64,000 nucleotides of DNA from Blastopirellula retiformator (lineage in GTDB: Bacteria; Planctomycetota; Planctomycetia; Pirellulales; Pirellulaceae), in the NCBI RefSeq assembly GCF_007859755.1, contig NZ_SJPF01000001.1, forward strand, positions 1,600,082 to 1,664,081. The letters are read 5' to 3'. Below, in pieces: positions 1-8,914 of the stretch (position 1 is the first letter of the stretch; each line of letters opens with the position of its first letter). Below the pieces are notes generated by a model. It made no database searches and was not told the DNA's origin. It saw only the letters and a list, made by a program, of their open reading frames with translations. The translations under genes were made by a program, and so were the position numbers.

Positions 1-1281
1 ATGAAAACCGCGCAAGAGACGATCCAGACGATCGCTCGTTCGCGAGAAGTGGTGGCCCGCACGCTGGAAGAGATCGGCCCGCCGCCGACCGGTTGGTTGT
101 CGTCTGCGCCGAACGACTGGCCGAATGCCGACAATATCAGCGCCTATCGCAATTACATCTCGGTCGGATCTCCCTCCGGCACCGAGTTTGGCACGACCGA
201 GATCTTCTCGATTCATGTCGAAGCCGAATCTCCCGAACGGGCCGCGCTGTTCGCCACCACGCTTTGCGATCAGCTGGATCAACAACTGGAACAAGTCCGC
301 GATCACAAAGCGAAAAGCGTTGTCGCCGAGCTAGAAGAAAGTGAACGTCTGGCCGCCGAGGTGCTGAACCGCTCGACCGAGAAAATCTCGAAACTGGAAG
401 CCGAAGTCGGCCGCGATCTGGCCGAACTTCGCATCTTGAACGAGTCGGGCTCGGGAGACGGCAACCTGCGGCAACAGTTCGTTCAGGTCGAAGCCGAACT
501 ACGGGGCGCTCGCGACCAGCAACAATCGAACGACCAACTGCTGTCGCTATTAGAGGCGGCCGCCGCCAACCCGCAAGAGTTGCTCGCCACACCCAACAGC
601 CTGCTCAATTCGCAGCCGGCACTTCGTCGCTTGAAAGATGGCCTGGTCGACGCCCAGTTGCGTACGGCTCAGTTGCAGGGAACGCGAACGGCCGATCATC
701 CGGCGGTACGCTCGGCCCTGGAATCGGAGAAAGAGGTGCGCGACCACCTGTTTAAGGAAATTGCCATTGCCGTCCGCGGTTTGAAAGCGGAGCGAAGCGT
801 CCTGAAGCAACGGATCGAAGGGTACGCTCGGCAACGTGATCAGATTAGCGGCCGCATGGTCGACTTGGCCGAAGTTCGCGCCTCGTACGGCAACCTGGAA
901 AATGAAGTTCGCCAGCGGAGTGAAAAGCTGACCGAAGTGCAGCGGGATCTGGCCGACGCACGTTCGTCGTTGGCGGCCGCCCATGCGACAAGTTTGTTGA
1001 CGCGAGTCGGGTTGCCCGAAGTGAGCGACTATCCAGTCGGACCGAGCCGCAAGATAATCGTCGCCGCGGGCGTATTCGGCGGCCTGGTATGCGGCCTGGG
1101 GATCCTGTTCTTGACGACCCATCCTGCACAATTGACAGAACCGGCGCAAACGGCGCCGACTGCCGTGGGAGGCGCCAACGAAGCCGTGGAGGACGCAGCC
1201 CCGCAATCGATCCGCAAACTATCTTTTACCGACGCTCTGATCCACCTCGCCAATCGTGCGTCGCACGCCAATCCGCGCTAG
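1..1281 (+). CDS. Polysaccharide chain-length determinant (Wzz/GumC-like), 5' end outside window
   Basis: Inner-membrane protein expected to control chain length or export of an exopolysaccharide. The visible 426 residues hold a long charged coiled-coil region (about 80-335) and one membrane helix at about 351-373 (KIIVAAGVFGGLVCGLGILF), then a ~53-residue cytoplasmic tail without Walker motifs, so there is no fused tyrosine kinase. Wzz-family proteins start with a first membrane helix ahead of the periplasmic domain. That helix is missing here, so the gene very probably begins before base 1 and the ATG at base 1 is only the first in-frame codon seen. The polymerase and glycosyltransferase genes that follow support a role in surface polysaccharide synthesis. 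Confidence 0.75.
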   Translation: MKTAQETIQTIARSREVVARTLEEIGPPPTGWLSSAPNDWPNADNISAYRNYISVGSPSGTEFGTTEIFSIHVEAESPERAALFATTLCDQLDQQLEQVRDHKAKSVVAELEESERLAAEVLNRSTEKISKLEAEVGRDLAELRILNESGSGDGNLRQQFVQVEAELRGARDQQQSNDQLLSLLEAAAANPQELLATPNSLLNSQPALRRLKDGLVDAQLRTAQLQGTRTADHPAVRSALESEKEVRDHLFKEIAIAVRGLKAERSVLKQRIEGYARQRDQISGRMVDLAEVRASYGNLENEVRQRSEKLTEVQRDLADARSSLAAAHATSLLTRVGLPEVSDYPVGPSRKIIVAAGVFGGLVCGLGILFLTTHPAQLTEPAQTAPTAVGGANEAVEDAAPQSIRKLSFTDALIHLANRASHANPR

Positions 1282-1328
1282 AAGTGCGCGGACGTGCGTC
1301 GACAGCCCCACATTGAACTGAACGCTGC

Positions 1329-2732
1329 ATGACCGCCATCTACGCCATCCTGGCGATCGCCGGATTCCTATGGGGAACCATCTGGATGATTCGGGGGTCG
1401 CTGCTGCACGGTTGCATGGCGCTATTGATCTGCACGTCGACGTTTGGGGTCCTCTTTTTTGAGTTCAACGCCGGCATCAATCTTTCGATCGATCGGCTGG
1501 CCTTGGTTGGCTTGATCGGCGCGTTTCTGGTGCAGTGGAAACTTGGCAAGGTCACGCTGCGCAGCTGGGTGACGGTCGACTACGTGATCGCCGCCTTGAT
1601 GGCGATCATCTTCATCAACAGTTGCTTCGTGTCATGGAGCGACGAATCGCACGTCATTCAGCATTTTCTCAACGGCTATTTGATTCCGCTGACGATGTAC
1701 GTGATCGCGCGGAACTTGGACTATACCGAACGATCGGTCCGCCAGATCCTGGTCTTCTTCGTCCTGTTCGGCGTTTATCTTGCGGGAACGGGCGTTTTGG
1801 AAGGGGTGGGGCAATACAGCTTTCTTTTCCCTCGCTACATCGCCGATCCCAAGATTGGGCTTCACTTTGGTCGGGCTCGCGGTCCGATGGTGCAGTCGAT
1901 CAGCTACGGCGTCTATCTGTCGACCTGCATGTTGGCGGTTTGGATCTTGCGAGATCACATCAGCGCCAAGTGGCGCCCCTTGCTGTACGCGATGTTGCCG
2001 GTCTTTCTGGCGGCCGTCTTTTTCACCAAGACGCGTACGGTGTGGCTGGGCGCCGGCGGCAGTTTGCTGGTTGTGTTGTGGCTGACGCTGCAAGGTCGCG
2101 CTCGCACGCTGGTGATCGGCAGCCTGTTCGCCGTGGCGCTATTGGGCGGCTTGACGAAGCTGGACGGCATCATCGGCCTGAAACGCGAAGGAAGCGTGCA
2201 AGATACGCGGCGCTCGGTCAGCATGCGGGCCAGTTTCGCCTACGTTTCGTGGAAGATGTTTTTGGACAAGCCGATCTTCGGACATGGATTTACGCAGTTT
2301 AAGGGAGCAAAACTCGATTACCTGGGAGACCGCAGCGTCGACCTGGTGCTCGAATCTATTCGCGATTACGACCATCACAACACCTTCCTGAGCGTGTTGG
2401 TCGATCTGGGGATCATTGGGTTCATTCCCTTCATGGCGATCTATTTTTACTGGGCTCGCGATGCCTGGATTCTCGCGCACCGAGCCGAGCCTCCCTGGGC
2501 CAGATCAATTGGCGTCCTGTTCCTAGGAGTCATCGTGATCTCTTGGATGCAGATGTTCGGCCATGAGATCACCTACACGCCAATCGACCACTTATTGATC
2601 TTCTGCGTCGCCGGAATGGCGATTGGAATCAAACAGCAATTTGAACCGGTGGTCGCCATCGCGCCCCCGGTTTCGACCGTGACCGCTCGCCCTGGGGCGA
2701 AGCCGATCGTGATGGAAAGAAGGACAACATGA
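1329..2732 (+). CDS. O-antigen ligase / Wzy-type polysaccharide polymerase
   Basis: Polytopic inner-membrane protein (467 aa, about 10-12 hydrophobic helices) of the O-antigen ligase/polymerase family, which joins lipid-linked oligosaccharide repeats on the periplasmic side. The Wzy_C signature is visible near residues 345-366: a periplasmic loop with Asp-His-His-Asn-Thr followed by FLSVLVDLGIIGF. Length fits the family. It starts 47 bp after the chain-length determinant, and its stop overlaps the next gene's ATG by four bases, so the three genes look like one operon. The assignment as polymerase versus ligase cannot be made from sequence alone. Confidence 0.85.
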   Translation: MTAIYAILAIAGFLWGTIWMIRGSLLHGCMALLICTSTFGVLFFEFNAGINLSIDRLALVGLIGAFLVQWKLGKVTLRSWVTVDYVIAALMAIIFINSCFVSWSDESHVIQHFLNGYLIPLTMYVIARNLDYTERSVRQILVFFVLFGVYLAGTGVLEGVGQYSFLFPRYIADPKIGLHFGRARGPMVQSISYGVYLSTCMLAVWILRDHISAKWRPLLYAMLPVFLAAVFFTKTRTVWLGAGGSLLVVLWLTLQGRARTLVIGSLFAVALLGGLTKLDGIIGLKREGSVQDTRRSVSMRASFAYVSWKMFLDKPIFGHGFTQFKGAKLDYLGDRSVDLVLESIRDYDHHNTFLSVLVDLGIIGFIPFMAIYFYWARDAWILAHRAEPPWARSIGVLFLGVIVISWMQMFGHEITYTPIDHLLIFCVAGMAIGIKQQFEPVVAIAPPVSTVTARPGAKPIVMERRTT

Positions 2733-3514
2733 GCCGCCGCGTGAAATTGTTTGGCGTCGAGATCGACGCGTTGCGAATGCCGGAAGTGGTGAGTCAAATT
2801 CGCCGCCAGTTGGATTCGCCCGAGACCAAGACTGAGTACGTGGTGACCCCGAACGTCGACCATGCGGTGATATTGCAGGGAAATCCGGAACTGCAAGCGG
2901 CTTATGCCGACGCACGCTGGGTGTTGGCCGATGGCTGGCCGGTCGTCTGGGCGTCGCGCCTGTTGCGGCAACCGCTGCCTGACCGGGTCGCCGGATCGGA
3001 TCTGGCGCCGGCCCTATTTGCCGACGCGACCGAAGCGAAACCGCTGACGGTCTTCCTGCTGGGCGCTGCGCCCGGAGTGGCGCCGCGAGCGGCGACCGAG
3101 ATTCAGAAGCGTTGGCCGCACGTGAACGTCTGCGGGACCTACAGTCCGCCGCTCGGTTTCGAGCGGGACGATGCTGAGAACGAGCGGATCGTCGAGATGA
3201 TCAACGCCGCGGCGCCGCAGTTGTTGATCTTGGGATTGGGGGCGCCGAAGCAAGAGCTGTGGATCGCCCGGCACCATGACCGCCTGCAGGTGAAAGCGGC
3301 CGTTTGTGCCGGAGCGACGATCGACTTTCTCGCCGGCGAAAAGCGTCGGGCGCCGCGCTGGATGCAGCGAAGCGGCATCGAGTGGCTCCACCGGATGCTC
3401 GTCGACCCGAAGCGTCTGGTTCGCCGCTATGTGCGCGACGCGATCGTCTTTCCGACGCTGGTGTGGCGCGAGTGGCTGCATGTCGGCCCGCCTGAGTCGT
3501 CTACGTCGCACTAG
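2729..3514 (+). CDS. WecG/TagA/CpsF family glycosyltransferase
   Basis: Membrane-associated glycosyltransferase (261 aa) that transfers a sugar to a lipid-linked acceptor in exopolysaccharide or teichoic-acid-like synthesis. The family signature is clear: a TPNVDHAVI segment near residue 44, RVAGSDLAP near 89, the VFLLGAAPG Rossmann-like loop, and the conserved LILGLGAPKQELWI block near 165-180, ending in a basic region with conserved Trp/Arg (APRWMQRSGIEWLHRML). ATG overlaps the upstream stop (ATGA), showing translational coupling. Nothing in the protein looks truncated. Confidence 0.92.
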   Translation: MSRRVKLFGVEIDALRMPEVVSQIRRQLDSPETKTEYVVTPNVDHAVILQGNPELQAAYADARWVLADGWPVVWASRLLRQPLPDRVAGSDLAPALFADATEAKPLTVFLLGAAPGVAPRAATEIQKRWPHVNVCGTYSPPLGFERDDAENERIVEMINAAAPQLLILGLGAPKQELWIARHHDRLQVKAAVCAGATIDFLAGEKRRAPRWMQRSGIEWLHRMLVDPKRLVRRYVRDAIVFPTLVWREWLHVGPPESSTSH

Positions 3515-3542
3515 CCCACTGTCACACGACAAGTTTCTACGC

Positions 3543-3642
3543 CATGCTTTTTCCGCGTCTTCGCGGGATAAGCATGTCTTCGGTGAGTATTGAAAAGCGA
3601 AAAGCCATGCTCATCCGGCGAAGACGTCGCAAGAGCATGGCT
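3543..3642. repeat. Two imperfect CATGCT hairpins downstream of the polysaccharide operon
   Basis: Between convergent genes lie two inverted repeats built on the same words: a CATGCTTTTT...ATAAGCATG stem enclosing CCGCG/CGCGGG at about 3543-3576, and a longer AGCCATGCTC...GAGCATGGCT stem enclosing GGCGAAGACGTC at 3603-3642. A third, diverged relative (CATGCTCTCGCGAAGACGCG) lies at 47968-48000. They may be transcription stops for either flanking operon or members of a dispersed hairpin family. There is no clean T-run. Confidence 0.5.
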
Positions 3643-3687
3643 CCAAATAACCGAAGGGTTTAGTGTCGAAGTAGCGTCGCGGACCGA

Positions 3688-5616
3688 CTACTTCGAGCTT
3701 ATCTCATGCACCATGTCGACTAGCGCGATGGCGTTGTCGACCGGCGTCTGCTGTAGGATGCCGTGGCCCAGGTTGAAGATATGCCCGGGGCGGCCCGCCG
3801 CTTGGTCGAGGACGTCCTTTGCGCGGCGGCGGATTTCGAGCGGATCGGCCAATAGCGAGACCGGGTCGAGATTCCCTTGCACGGCGAAGTTCTCGCCAAT
3901 CGTGTTCCAAGCGTCGGCCAGGCCGATTCGCCAATCGACGCCGACGACCGCCGGGCCGGCTTCGGCCAACAGCGGCAACAGCGCCGGGTTGCCGGTCGCA
4001 AAGTTGATGATCGGCGTGCCCGGCGTGATGCCGGCGACGATCTCTTTCATGTGGGGAAGCAAATAGCGGCGATAATCGGCCGGCGATAGGCAGCCTGCCC
4101 ACGAGTCGAAGATCTGCACGCACTGCGCTCCGGCGGCGATCTGCGCGTTCAGGTAAACGGTGACCGCGCGAACCAGACGTTCCATCAACGCTCGCCACGC
4201 ATCCGGATCACGGTACATCAGCGTCTTGGTAAACAGGTAGTTGCGGCTGGCGCCCCCTTCGATCGCATAGCTGGCCAGCGTAAACGGCGCTCCGGCGAAA
4301 CCGATCACCGGGATATGTTCCGGCATGTCGGCGCGGGTCTGCCGAACCGTTTCCATCACGTAGTGCAGCGAGTCGGCGCTTTCCAGCTCTAGCACGCGGT
4401 CGATGTCGGCACTTTCGCGGATCGGATTATGGATGACCGGGCCTTCGCCTTGAGCGTATTCCAGGTCGAGACCCATCGGCTCCAAAATCGGCAACAAGTC
4501 CGAGAAGATAATCGCCGCGTCGACTCCCAGCTTGTTGACGGCGGTGCACATCACCTCGCTGCAGAGTTGCGGATTCTTGCAGAGTTCCAGGAAGGTGGTC
4601 TTGGCCCGCACTTCGCGATACTCGGCCATGTAGCGGCCCGCTTGTCGCATCAGCCAAACCGGCGTTACGTCGGTCGGCTCGCGACGACAGGCTTTCATGA
4701 ACGGACTGTCGTACCATTTGGCGGTGCGGGGATCGGCCTGGGGCGTGCTGGCGGACAAGACGGCTCTCACTTGTTTTTTGCGAACGAGGATGTCGTGGGA
4801 CTTCTCGGCCGCCGCAGCGACCAGCGGTCCCATTTTGGGATGGATCGGTTCAATGTCGACCGGCAGGCCGAACTCGCGGAGCCGTTCGCTCATCGTCGGT
4901 CCGACCGACGCAATCACGACGGTCCGCATCGCCGCCAGCAGTTCCTCTTTGCGGCGCTGGCGTTCGGCCAGGATCAACAGATGGTTCAGCTGATTGGCCG
5001 AGGTGAACATCACGACGTCGACTTCTCCCTGGATGATGCGTTCCAGGTTCTTCGCCAACGGCTGCGTATCAAGCGGCAAGTCCCAGTCGTAGACGTGTAC
5101 CTGCACCACTTCGGCTCCGCGGGCCTCTAAGCCGGCGATCAAACTAGGATTAGCGACGCCATACTCCTGCAGGCCGATCTTCAGATTGGCGATGGGGAAC
5201 TGAGCGTCCAGCGTCTGCAGCAGTTCGCGCCAGGTGTTCGGCTCAGGCACGCGGATCGACGGCGTCAGTCCTTCGGCCTTCATCGCCGCCATCGGTTTGG
5301 GGCCGCGGACGATGGTGGGAATGTCCGACAGGGCGTCAAGAAATTGCTGGCGATCAACATGCCGCTCGATCGCTTTCATTAGATGTTGAAAGCCGACGCC
5401 GGTCATGAAGATCACGGCGTCAATCTGGCCGGTGATAACATGATTGGCGAAATCGATGGCGTCCCGGTTTTCTTCGAGCGGAACTTCCCGCATGGACGGA
5501 CTGACCAGCGCCTGGCCGCCGAACTTTTCGATCAGCGTCCCCATTTCTTCGCCGCGGCGACTCTCAAACGACGCGACGCGAAGCTGGTTGAAGCTGCTTT
5601 TTCCCGATGCCATCAA
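3688..5616 (-). CDS. hemE: Fused uroporphyrinogen-III synthase (HemD) and uroporphyrinogen decarboxylase (HemE)
   Basis: One 642-residue chain carries two consecutive haem-pathway enzymes. Residues about 10-275 read as HemD (cyclises hydroxymethylbilane), with features such as VIFMTGVGFQ near 68, the inter-domain GLQEYGVAN segment and VVMFTSANQLNHL near 205. Residues about 295-642 are a full-length HemE: the N-terminal PVWLMRQAGRYMAEYRE signature, FSDLLPILEPMG, GFAGAPFTLASYAIEGG, FDSWAGCLSP and the C-terminal FNLGHGILQQTPVDN. HemE then decarboxylates the product of the HemD half, so the fusion joins successive steps. Both halves look intact and no internal start with a good ribosome site was noticed at the junction. 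The start codon could be either of two adjacent ATGs (5616 or 5613). Confidence 0.93.
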   Translation of the reverse strand: MMASGKSSFNQLRVASFESRRGEEMGTLIEKFGGQALVSPSMREVPLEENRDAIDFANHVITGQIDAVIFMTGVGFQHLMKAIERHVDRQQFLDALSDIPTIVRGPKPMAAMKAEGLTPSIRVPEPNTWRELLQTLDAQFPIANLKIGLQEYGVANPSLIAGLEARGAEVVQVHVYDWDLPLDTQPLAKNLERIIQGEVDVVMFTSANQLNHLLILAERQRRKEELLAAMRTVVIASVGPTMSERLREFGLPVDIEPIHPKMGPLVAAAAEKSHDILVRKKQVRAVLSASTPQADPRTAKWYDSPFMKACRREPTDVTPVWLMRQAGRYMAEYREVRAKTTFLELCKNPQLCSEVMCTAVNKLGVDAAIIFSDLLPILEPMGLDLEYAQGEGPVIHNPIRESADIDRVLELESADSLHYVMETVRQTRADMPEHIPVIGFAGAPFTLASYAIEGGASRNYLFTKTLMYRDPDAWRALMERLVRAVTVYLNAQIAAGAQCVQIFDSWAGCLSPADYRRYLLPHMKEIVAGITPGTPIINFATGNPALLPLLAEAGPAVVGVDWRIGLADAWNTIGENFAVQGNLDPVSLLADPLEIRRRAKDVLDQAAGRPGHIFNLGHGILQQTPVDNAIALVDMVHEISSK

Positions 5617-5730
5617 TTCGATTCCCCGCGGTCAAAACCGGAAGCTCAGACGTCCGTAGTCCCTCAATTGTACGGGCAACCGGGCGTTTCGTCGTTGGGG
5701 GGAGGGCCGGCCAGCGGTTGGGCGAGGCTT

Positions 5731-5846
5731 TAGCAGTCCGTTGATTTTCTCGATGGCCTGCGTGATCGCAGGGATCCGCGATGAGCTACGCTCTGAGCCT
5801 GGCGAGGTTGAAAAATGCCACGATGGCATTTTTCAACAAGCAGTTA
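5731..5846 (-). repeat. Multi-hairpin element, copy A (internally deleted)
   Basis: Minus-strand copy of the ~155-bp dispersed element described in the findings. The A/T-flanked hairpin (GTTGAAAAATGCC/GGCATTTTTCAAC on the minus strand) and the outer GCAG...CTGC hairpin are present, but the central AAAATAACGAC hairpin and most of the neighbouring GATCGCA hairpin are missing. The TTA at its right edge (5844-5846) is the complement of the stop codon of the alkaline phosphatase gene. Confidence 0.85.
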
Positions 5847-7595
5847 GCGATTCTCGGGGCGAATCAGCAGTTCCGGCTTGTCCAGGAACATGTAGTGCCC
5901 ATGGTCGGCCGTGACGATCAGGACCGACTCGTCCCAGTTGCTGTTCTCTTCGACCCAATCGGTGATCGCCTTGACGGCCGAGTCGCCGCTGTTGACGGCG
6001 CCGATCGACGCATCGAGATTGTTCGAGTGGTTCGCCCAGTCGACGTCCCCCGATTCGACCAGGAGCCAAAAACCCTTGTCGTTCTTCGAGAGGACCTCGA
6101 TCGCCGCCGTGGTCATATCAGCCAGCATCGGGTTTTCTTTCAGGTCGGCTTCGTCGTATTTGATTCCTTTCTTGGCTACCCCCAAAGCCGGGTGATAGTC
6201 CCCTTCGCCCGAGAGAAACGGCAGATGGGCGCCTGCATCGCCGCCGCCGGCAACGCCGAAGAAGCCAAACAGACGCTGTCCCGTCTTGGCCGCTTGGGCC
6301 GCAGCCGACGCGAGAACCTGCCGGCCATCTTCGCCGGGGGTGCGCGTCGCGACGATGTACTTGCCGCCGTTTTCGACGTTCAGCTTTTTCAGGTCTTCGT
6401 CGGCCAGATACTTGTTGCCGGGCACGAAGTTGTCTCCCTGTCCCTTGTCGCTGGTCGTGTTAACGCCATAGCCGGCGCCGATCAAGACATCGAGTCCGCG
6501 GAGCGGCGTCTCTGGGTTGTTTGATGAGGGGAGTCCCAGCAAATCGCGGGTGATGTCCTGATAGTCATTGCGGGAAACGTTGTAGGCGTACGATGCGCCG
6601 GGGGTGGCGTGGCTGATCGGCACGCTAGTGACCGCCCCGGCCAAGTACCCTTGTTCCTGGGCCAGGTGCGCCAGCGTTTTGGGGCGTTCGCCATGCGGGC
6701 CGACGCCGATCGCCGCGTTATAGGTCTTGATGCCTCCCATCATGCTCGTCGCGCTGCTCGCCGAGTCGGTGTAAGCATGTTTGACGCCATCGTCGGTGCT
6801 GGACCGACCGATCAGGTATTCAATATCGGTCGGCATCTGCCATGGAGCGGAACCAGCTTGCGTCACGTCGTAGCCGCCAAACAGTCCACCTCCGGCTGAC
6901 TTGACGATTTGCTTATTAATGTCGACGTTGGCGCCATCGCAGAACGGGCTTGTCACCATCAAGCCGAACTGGGTCGTGCCGTTGGCCTGGTACTCTTGGA
7001 AGTGGGTGCCGACGCCGCGTCCTTCGGTATAAGGGATGCGTTGGGTGTTCCAGATCGCGGCGGCCTGGGTGGTTTGCCAATCCATCCCGTCGAAGACGAC
7101 CAGAAAGATATTCTTCTTGCCTGCATCGAGCGCCGCTTTCTGCAGATCAAAGAGATTGGTTTGATCCAAGTAATCGGCGGCCGGATTGACGGTCGCTTGG
7201 GTCGGCTTGCCGTAGATGCGGCGAAGCTTGTTCTCGCTGCGGTAGGGGCTGTTTTCGCCGGTGTAACTGTTGAGATCGATTCCGTTGGGCTGCCCCTTTG
7301 TCCCGAAGGTATAGACTGGGATCAAGCGATTGGAGTGGGACGTCCAGGAACTGTACTTCTTCGGATCCGGTCCCCAGTGCACGGCGTCGCTATGTCCGGT
7401 GGTAATGCCTTGTTCTTGCAGTTGGTGTAAGTAGTCGCCGCCCATGGCGGTCGAAACGAGCATACCGAGGATGAACGAGAGCAGTACGGCGAGAATCGTG
7501 CGGTCCAATGCGACACCCAGATAGCGGTTAGGGGGAGGACGAAGGTGAGAAGGTAAACTGGAAATTATAGTTACGAAGAGTTTGCCGGAAATCAC
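5844..7595 (-). CDS. Alkaline phosphatase (PhoA superfamily), secreted or membrane-anchored
   Basis: Metal-dependent phosphomonoesterase, probably exported to release phosphate. A hydrophobic segment at about 33-50 (ILAVLLSFILGMLVSTAM) is a signal peptide or anchor. Family landmarks in order: FLVVFDGMDWQ (metal Asp near 168), the nucleophile motif DSASSATSMMGG near 278, VPISHATPGASYAYN, LLVESGDVDWANHSNN near 530 and VTADHGHYMF near 560. The protein stops about 12 residues after the last motif, earlier than E. coli PhoA, which has a further metal-binding His downstream; the His of GHYM might substitute. The stop codon belongs to the edge of a repeat (copy A). The true start is uncertain because the ~30 residues ahead of the hydrophobic segment look unlike a signal peptide. 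Confidence 0.85.
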   Translation of the reverse strand: MISGKLFVTIISSLPSHLRPPPNRYLGVALDRTILAVLLSFILGMLVSTAMGGDYLHQLQEQGITTGHSDAVHWGPDPKKYSSWTSHSNRLIPVYTFGTKGQPNGIDLNSYTGENSPYRSENKLRRIYGKPTQATVNPAADYLDQTNLFDLQKAALDAGKKNIFLVVFDGMDWQTTQAAAIWNTQRIPYTEGRGVGTHFQEYQANGTTQFGLMVTSPFCDGANVDINKQIVKSAGGGLFGGYDVTQAGSAPWQMPTDIEYLIGRSSTDDGVKHAYTDSASSATSMMGGIKTYNAAIGVGPHGERPKTLAHLAQEQGYLAGAVTSVPISHATPGASYAYNVSRNDYQDITRDLLGLPSSNNPETPLRGLDVLIGAGYGVNTTSDKGQGDNFVPGNKYLADEDLKKLNVENGGKYIVATRTPGEDGRQVLASAAAQAAKTGQRLFGFFGVAGGGDAGAHLPFLSGEGDYHPALGVAKKGIKYDEADLKENPMLADMTTAAIEVLSKNDKGFWLLVESGDVDWANHSNNLDASIGAVNSGDSAVKAITDWVEENSNWDESVLIVTADHGHYMFLDKPELLIRPENR

Positions 7596-7873
7596 GCTAC
7601 CGGACGACTCCCGCGAAAAGGCGAAGAAATGTAGTTCATTTTGTGAGGAAATCGTTTGTTATCCCCGGGCGCCGATCGGTTTTGCGCACCACCGTAGTGG
7701 TGGTTCGGCGGCTAGAATATTGCTACGGAAAAAACCGTAGATCTTTCGTCCCCGCCTGCCAGATCGTTGACCGTTCTCGGACATGCCCCTACCATAAGGT
7801 CGTAAACAGTCAACGACTTGCGTCGACTCCTTGATTCGCTGTTGCGCGGCACTTTTCCCCTTTTCGCCCCGAT

Positions 7874-8914
7874 ATGCAGCTCACATGCTTTTATTGTGGT
7901 AACGTCCTGCGAGCCACCGCCGACCAGTTGGGCGGCGAGGTCGTTTGCCCTCACTGTCATAAGGTGGTCCGACTTCCCGAAGCGGAGGCTCTCGCCTCGG
8001 ACCAGCCGCATCAAGAAGGCGCCCTGTTCCACTCTTGGCTCAATGATGGGATCTCGGGGTTCGTCTCCTTCATCATCCATGCCGGGCTGTTGATTCTGTT
8101 CGCCTCGGTTACCTGCAACTTCCAGTCTTCGACGACGGGAGATGGGGTCGACGTGATGATCGGCGACATGCCGGAAGTCAGTCTGGACGACTCCGGCGGT
8201 GAGACGCTTGATACGGTCGCCGCCGCCAGCGAAGTGACCGAAGCGGTCGAGATGGACGAACTGCTGAACGAGGTCGCTCCTCCCAGCGCCGAGCCGACCG
8301 ACATCGGCGAACTAATCGACACGGCGGCCTTGACCCCCAGCGGAGCGATGGGAGGGGGCATCGGTTCGTTGTCGACCGTTGGCGGCGGAGGTAGCGGCGT
8401 TGGCGCCGGCGCCTCGTTCATGGGACTACGCGCGGCAGGTCGACGGTTCTGCATCATCGCCGACTGTTCGGGTTCGATGTCAGGCGCCAAGCTCGACTAT
8501 GTGAAGGAAGAGATTCTGGAAACGGTCGGCAGCTTGCCGCGTGACGCGCAGTTCCAGGTCGTCTTTTTTCAATCGCAGGCCGTTCCGTTTCCGCAAACGG
8601 GATGGCGTCATCCCAAACGAGATTTCAACGCGTTGTCCGAATGGTTGAAGACGGTCGGACCGCAAGGTGGCACCAATCCGGAACCGGCGTTTGAGATCGC
8701 CATGGGGTACTCACAACGGCCCGATGCGATCTTTTTTATGACCGACGGAATGTTTGATGCGAACGTCGTCGATCAAGTCCGACGACTCAACAGTCAGGGA
8801 AATGCGAAGGTCAAGATTCATGCGATCTCCTTCATGGACCGCACGGCCGAACCGCTGATGCGCAAAATCGCCGGTGATTCAGGAGGGGAGTATCGCCATG
8901 TTCAAGCGTTCTAG
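7874..8914 (+). CDS. Zinc-ribbon, single-pass membrane protein with von Willebrand factor A domain
   Basis: First gene of the ExbB/ExbD operon (346 aa). Residues 5-28 form a CxxC...CxxC zinc ribbon (C5, C8, C25, C28), 61-80 is one membrane helix, then a low-complexity acidic/Gly linker (about 85-185) leads to a vWA domain. The metal-ion-dependent adhesion motif DCSGSMSG is intact near 196, with a downstream Thr (GGTNPEPAF) and FFMTDGMFD. The predicted topology is cytoplasmic zinc ribbon and periplasmic vWA domain, which would bind a protein partner through a divalent metal. Its 3' end overlaps the next gene by 17 bp. Partner and ligand are unknown. Confidence 0.88.
   Translation: MQLTCFYCGNVLRATADQLGGEVVCPHCHKVVRLPEAEALASDQPHQEGALFHSWLNDGISGFVSFIIHAGLLILFASVTCNFQSSTTGDGVDVMIGDMPEVSLDDSGGETLDTVAAASEVTEAVEMDELLNEVAPPSAEPTDIGELIDTAALTPSGAMGGGIGSLSTVGGGGSGVGAGASFMGLRAAGRRFCIIADCSGSMSGAKLDYVKEEILETVGSLPRDAQFQVVFFQSQAVPFPQTGWRHPKRDFNALSEWLKTVGPQGGTNPEPAFEIAMGYSQRPDAIFFMTDGMFDANVVDQVRRLNSQGNAKVKIHAISFMDRTAEPLMRKIAGDSGGEYRHVQAF
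8881..8890 (+). promoter_or_regulatory. Strong Shine-Dalgarno inside the vWA gene
   Basis: AGGAGGGGAG lies 7 bases before the ATG at 8898 and inside the end of the vWA gene. It decides the start of the downstream secreted protein in favour of 8898 rather than the upstream in-frame ATG at 8874, because only the 8898 start places a clean signal peptide at the N-terminus. Confidence 0.75.

Noticed and set aside
550-1206. Long antisense frame opposite the chain-length determinant gene
   Set aside because: Composition is Arg/Pro/Leu-rich as expected for a shadow frame in GC-rich DNA; the plus strand has clear family features.
1535-2302. 255-codon plus-strand frame inside the O-antigen ligase gene
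   Set aside because: Arg- and Asp-rich shadow frame; the ligase motif lies in the other frame.
3590-4066. 158-codon plus-strand frame opposite the end of hemE
   Set aside because: Antisense shadow; Cys/Arg/Ser-rich and without motif.
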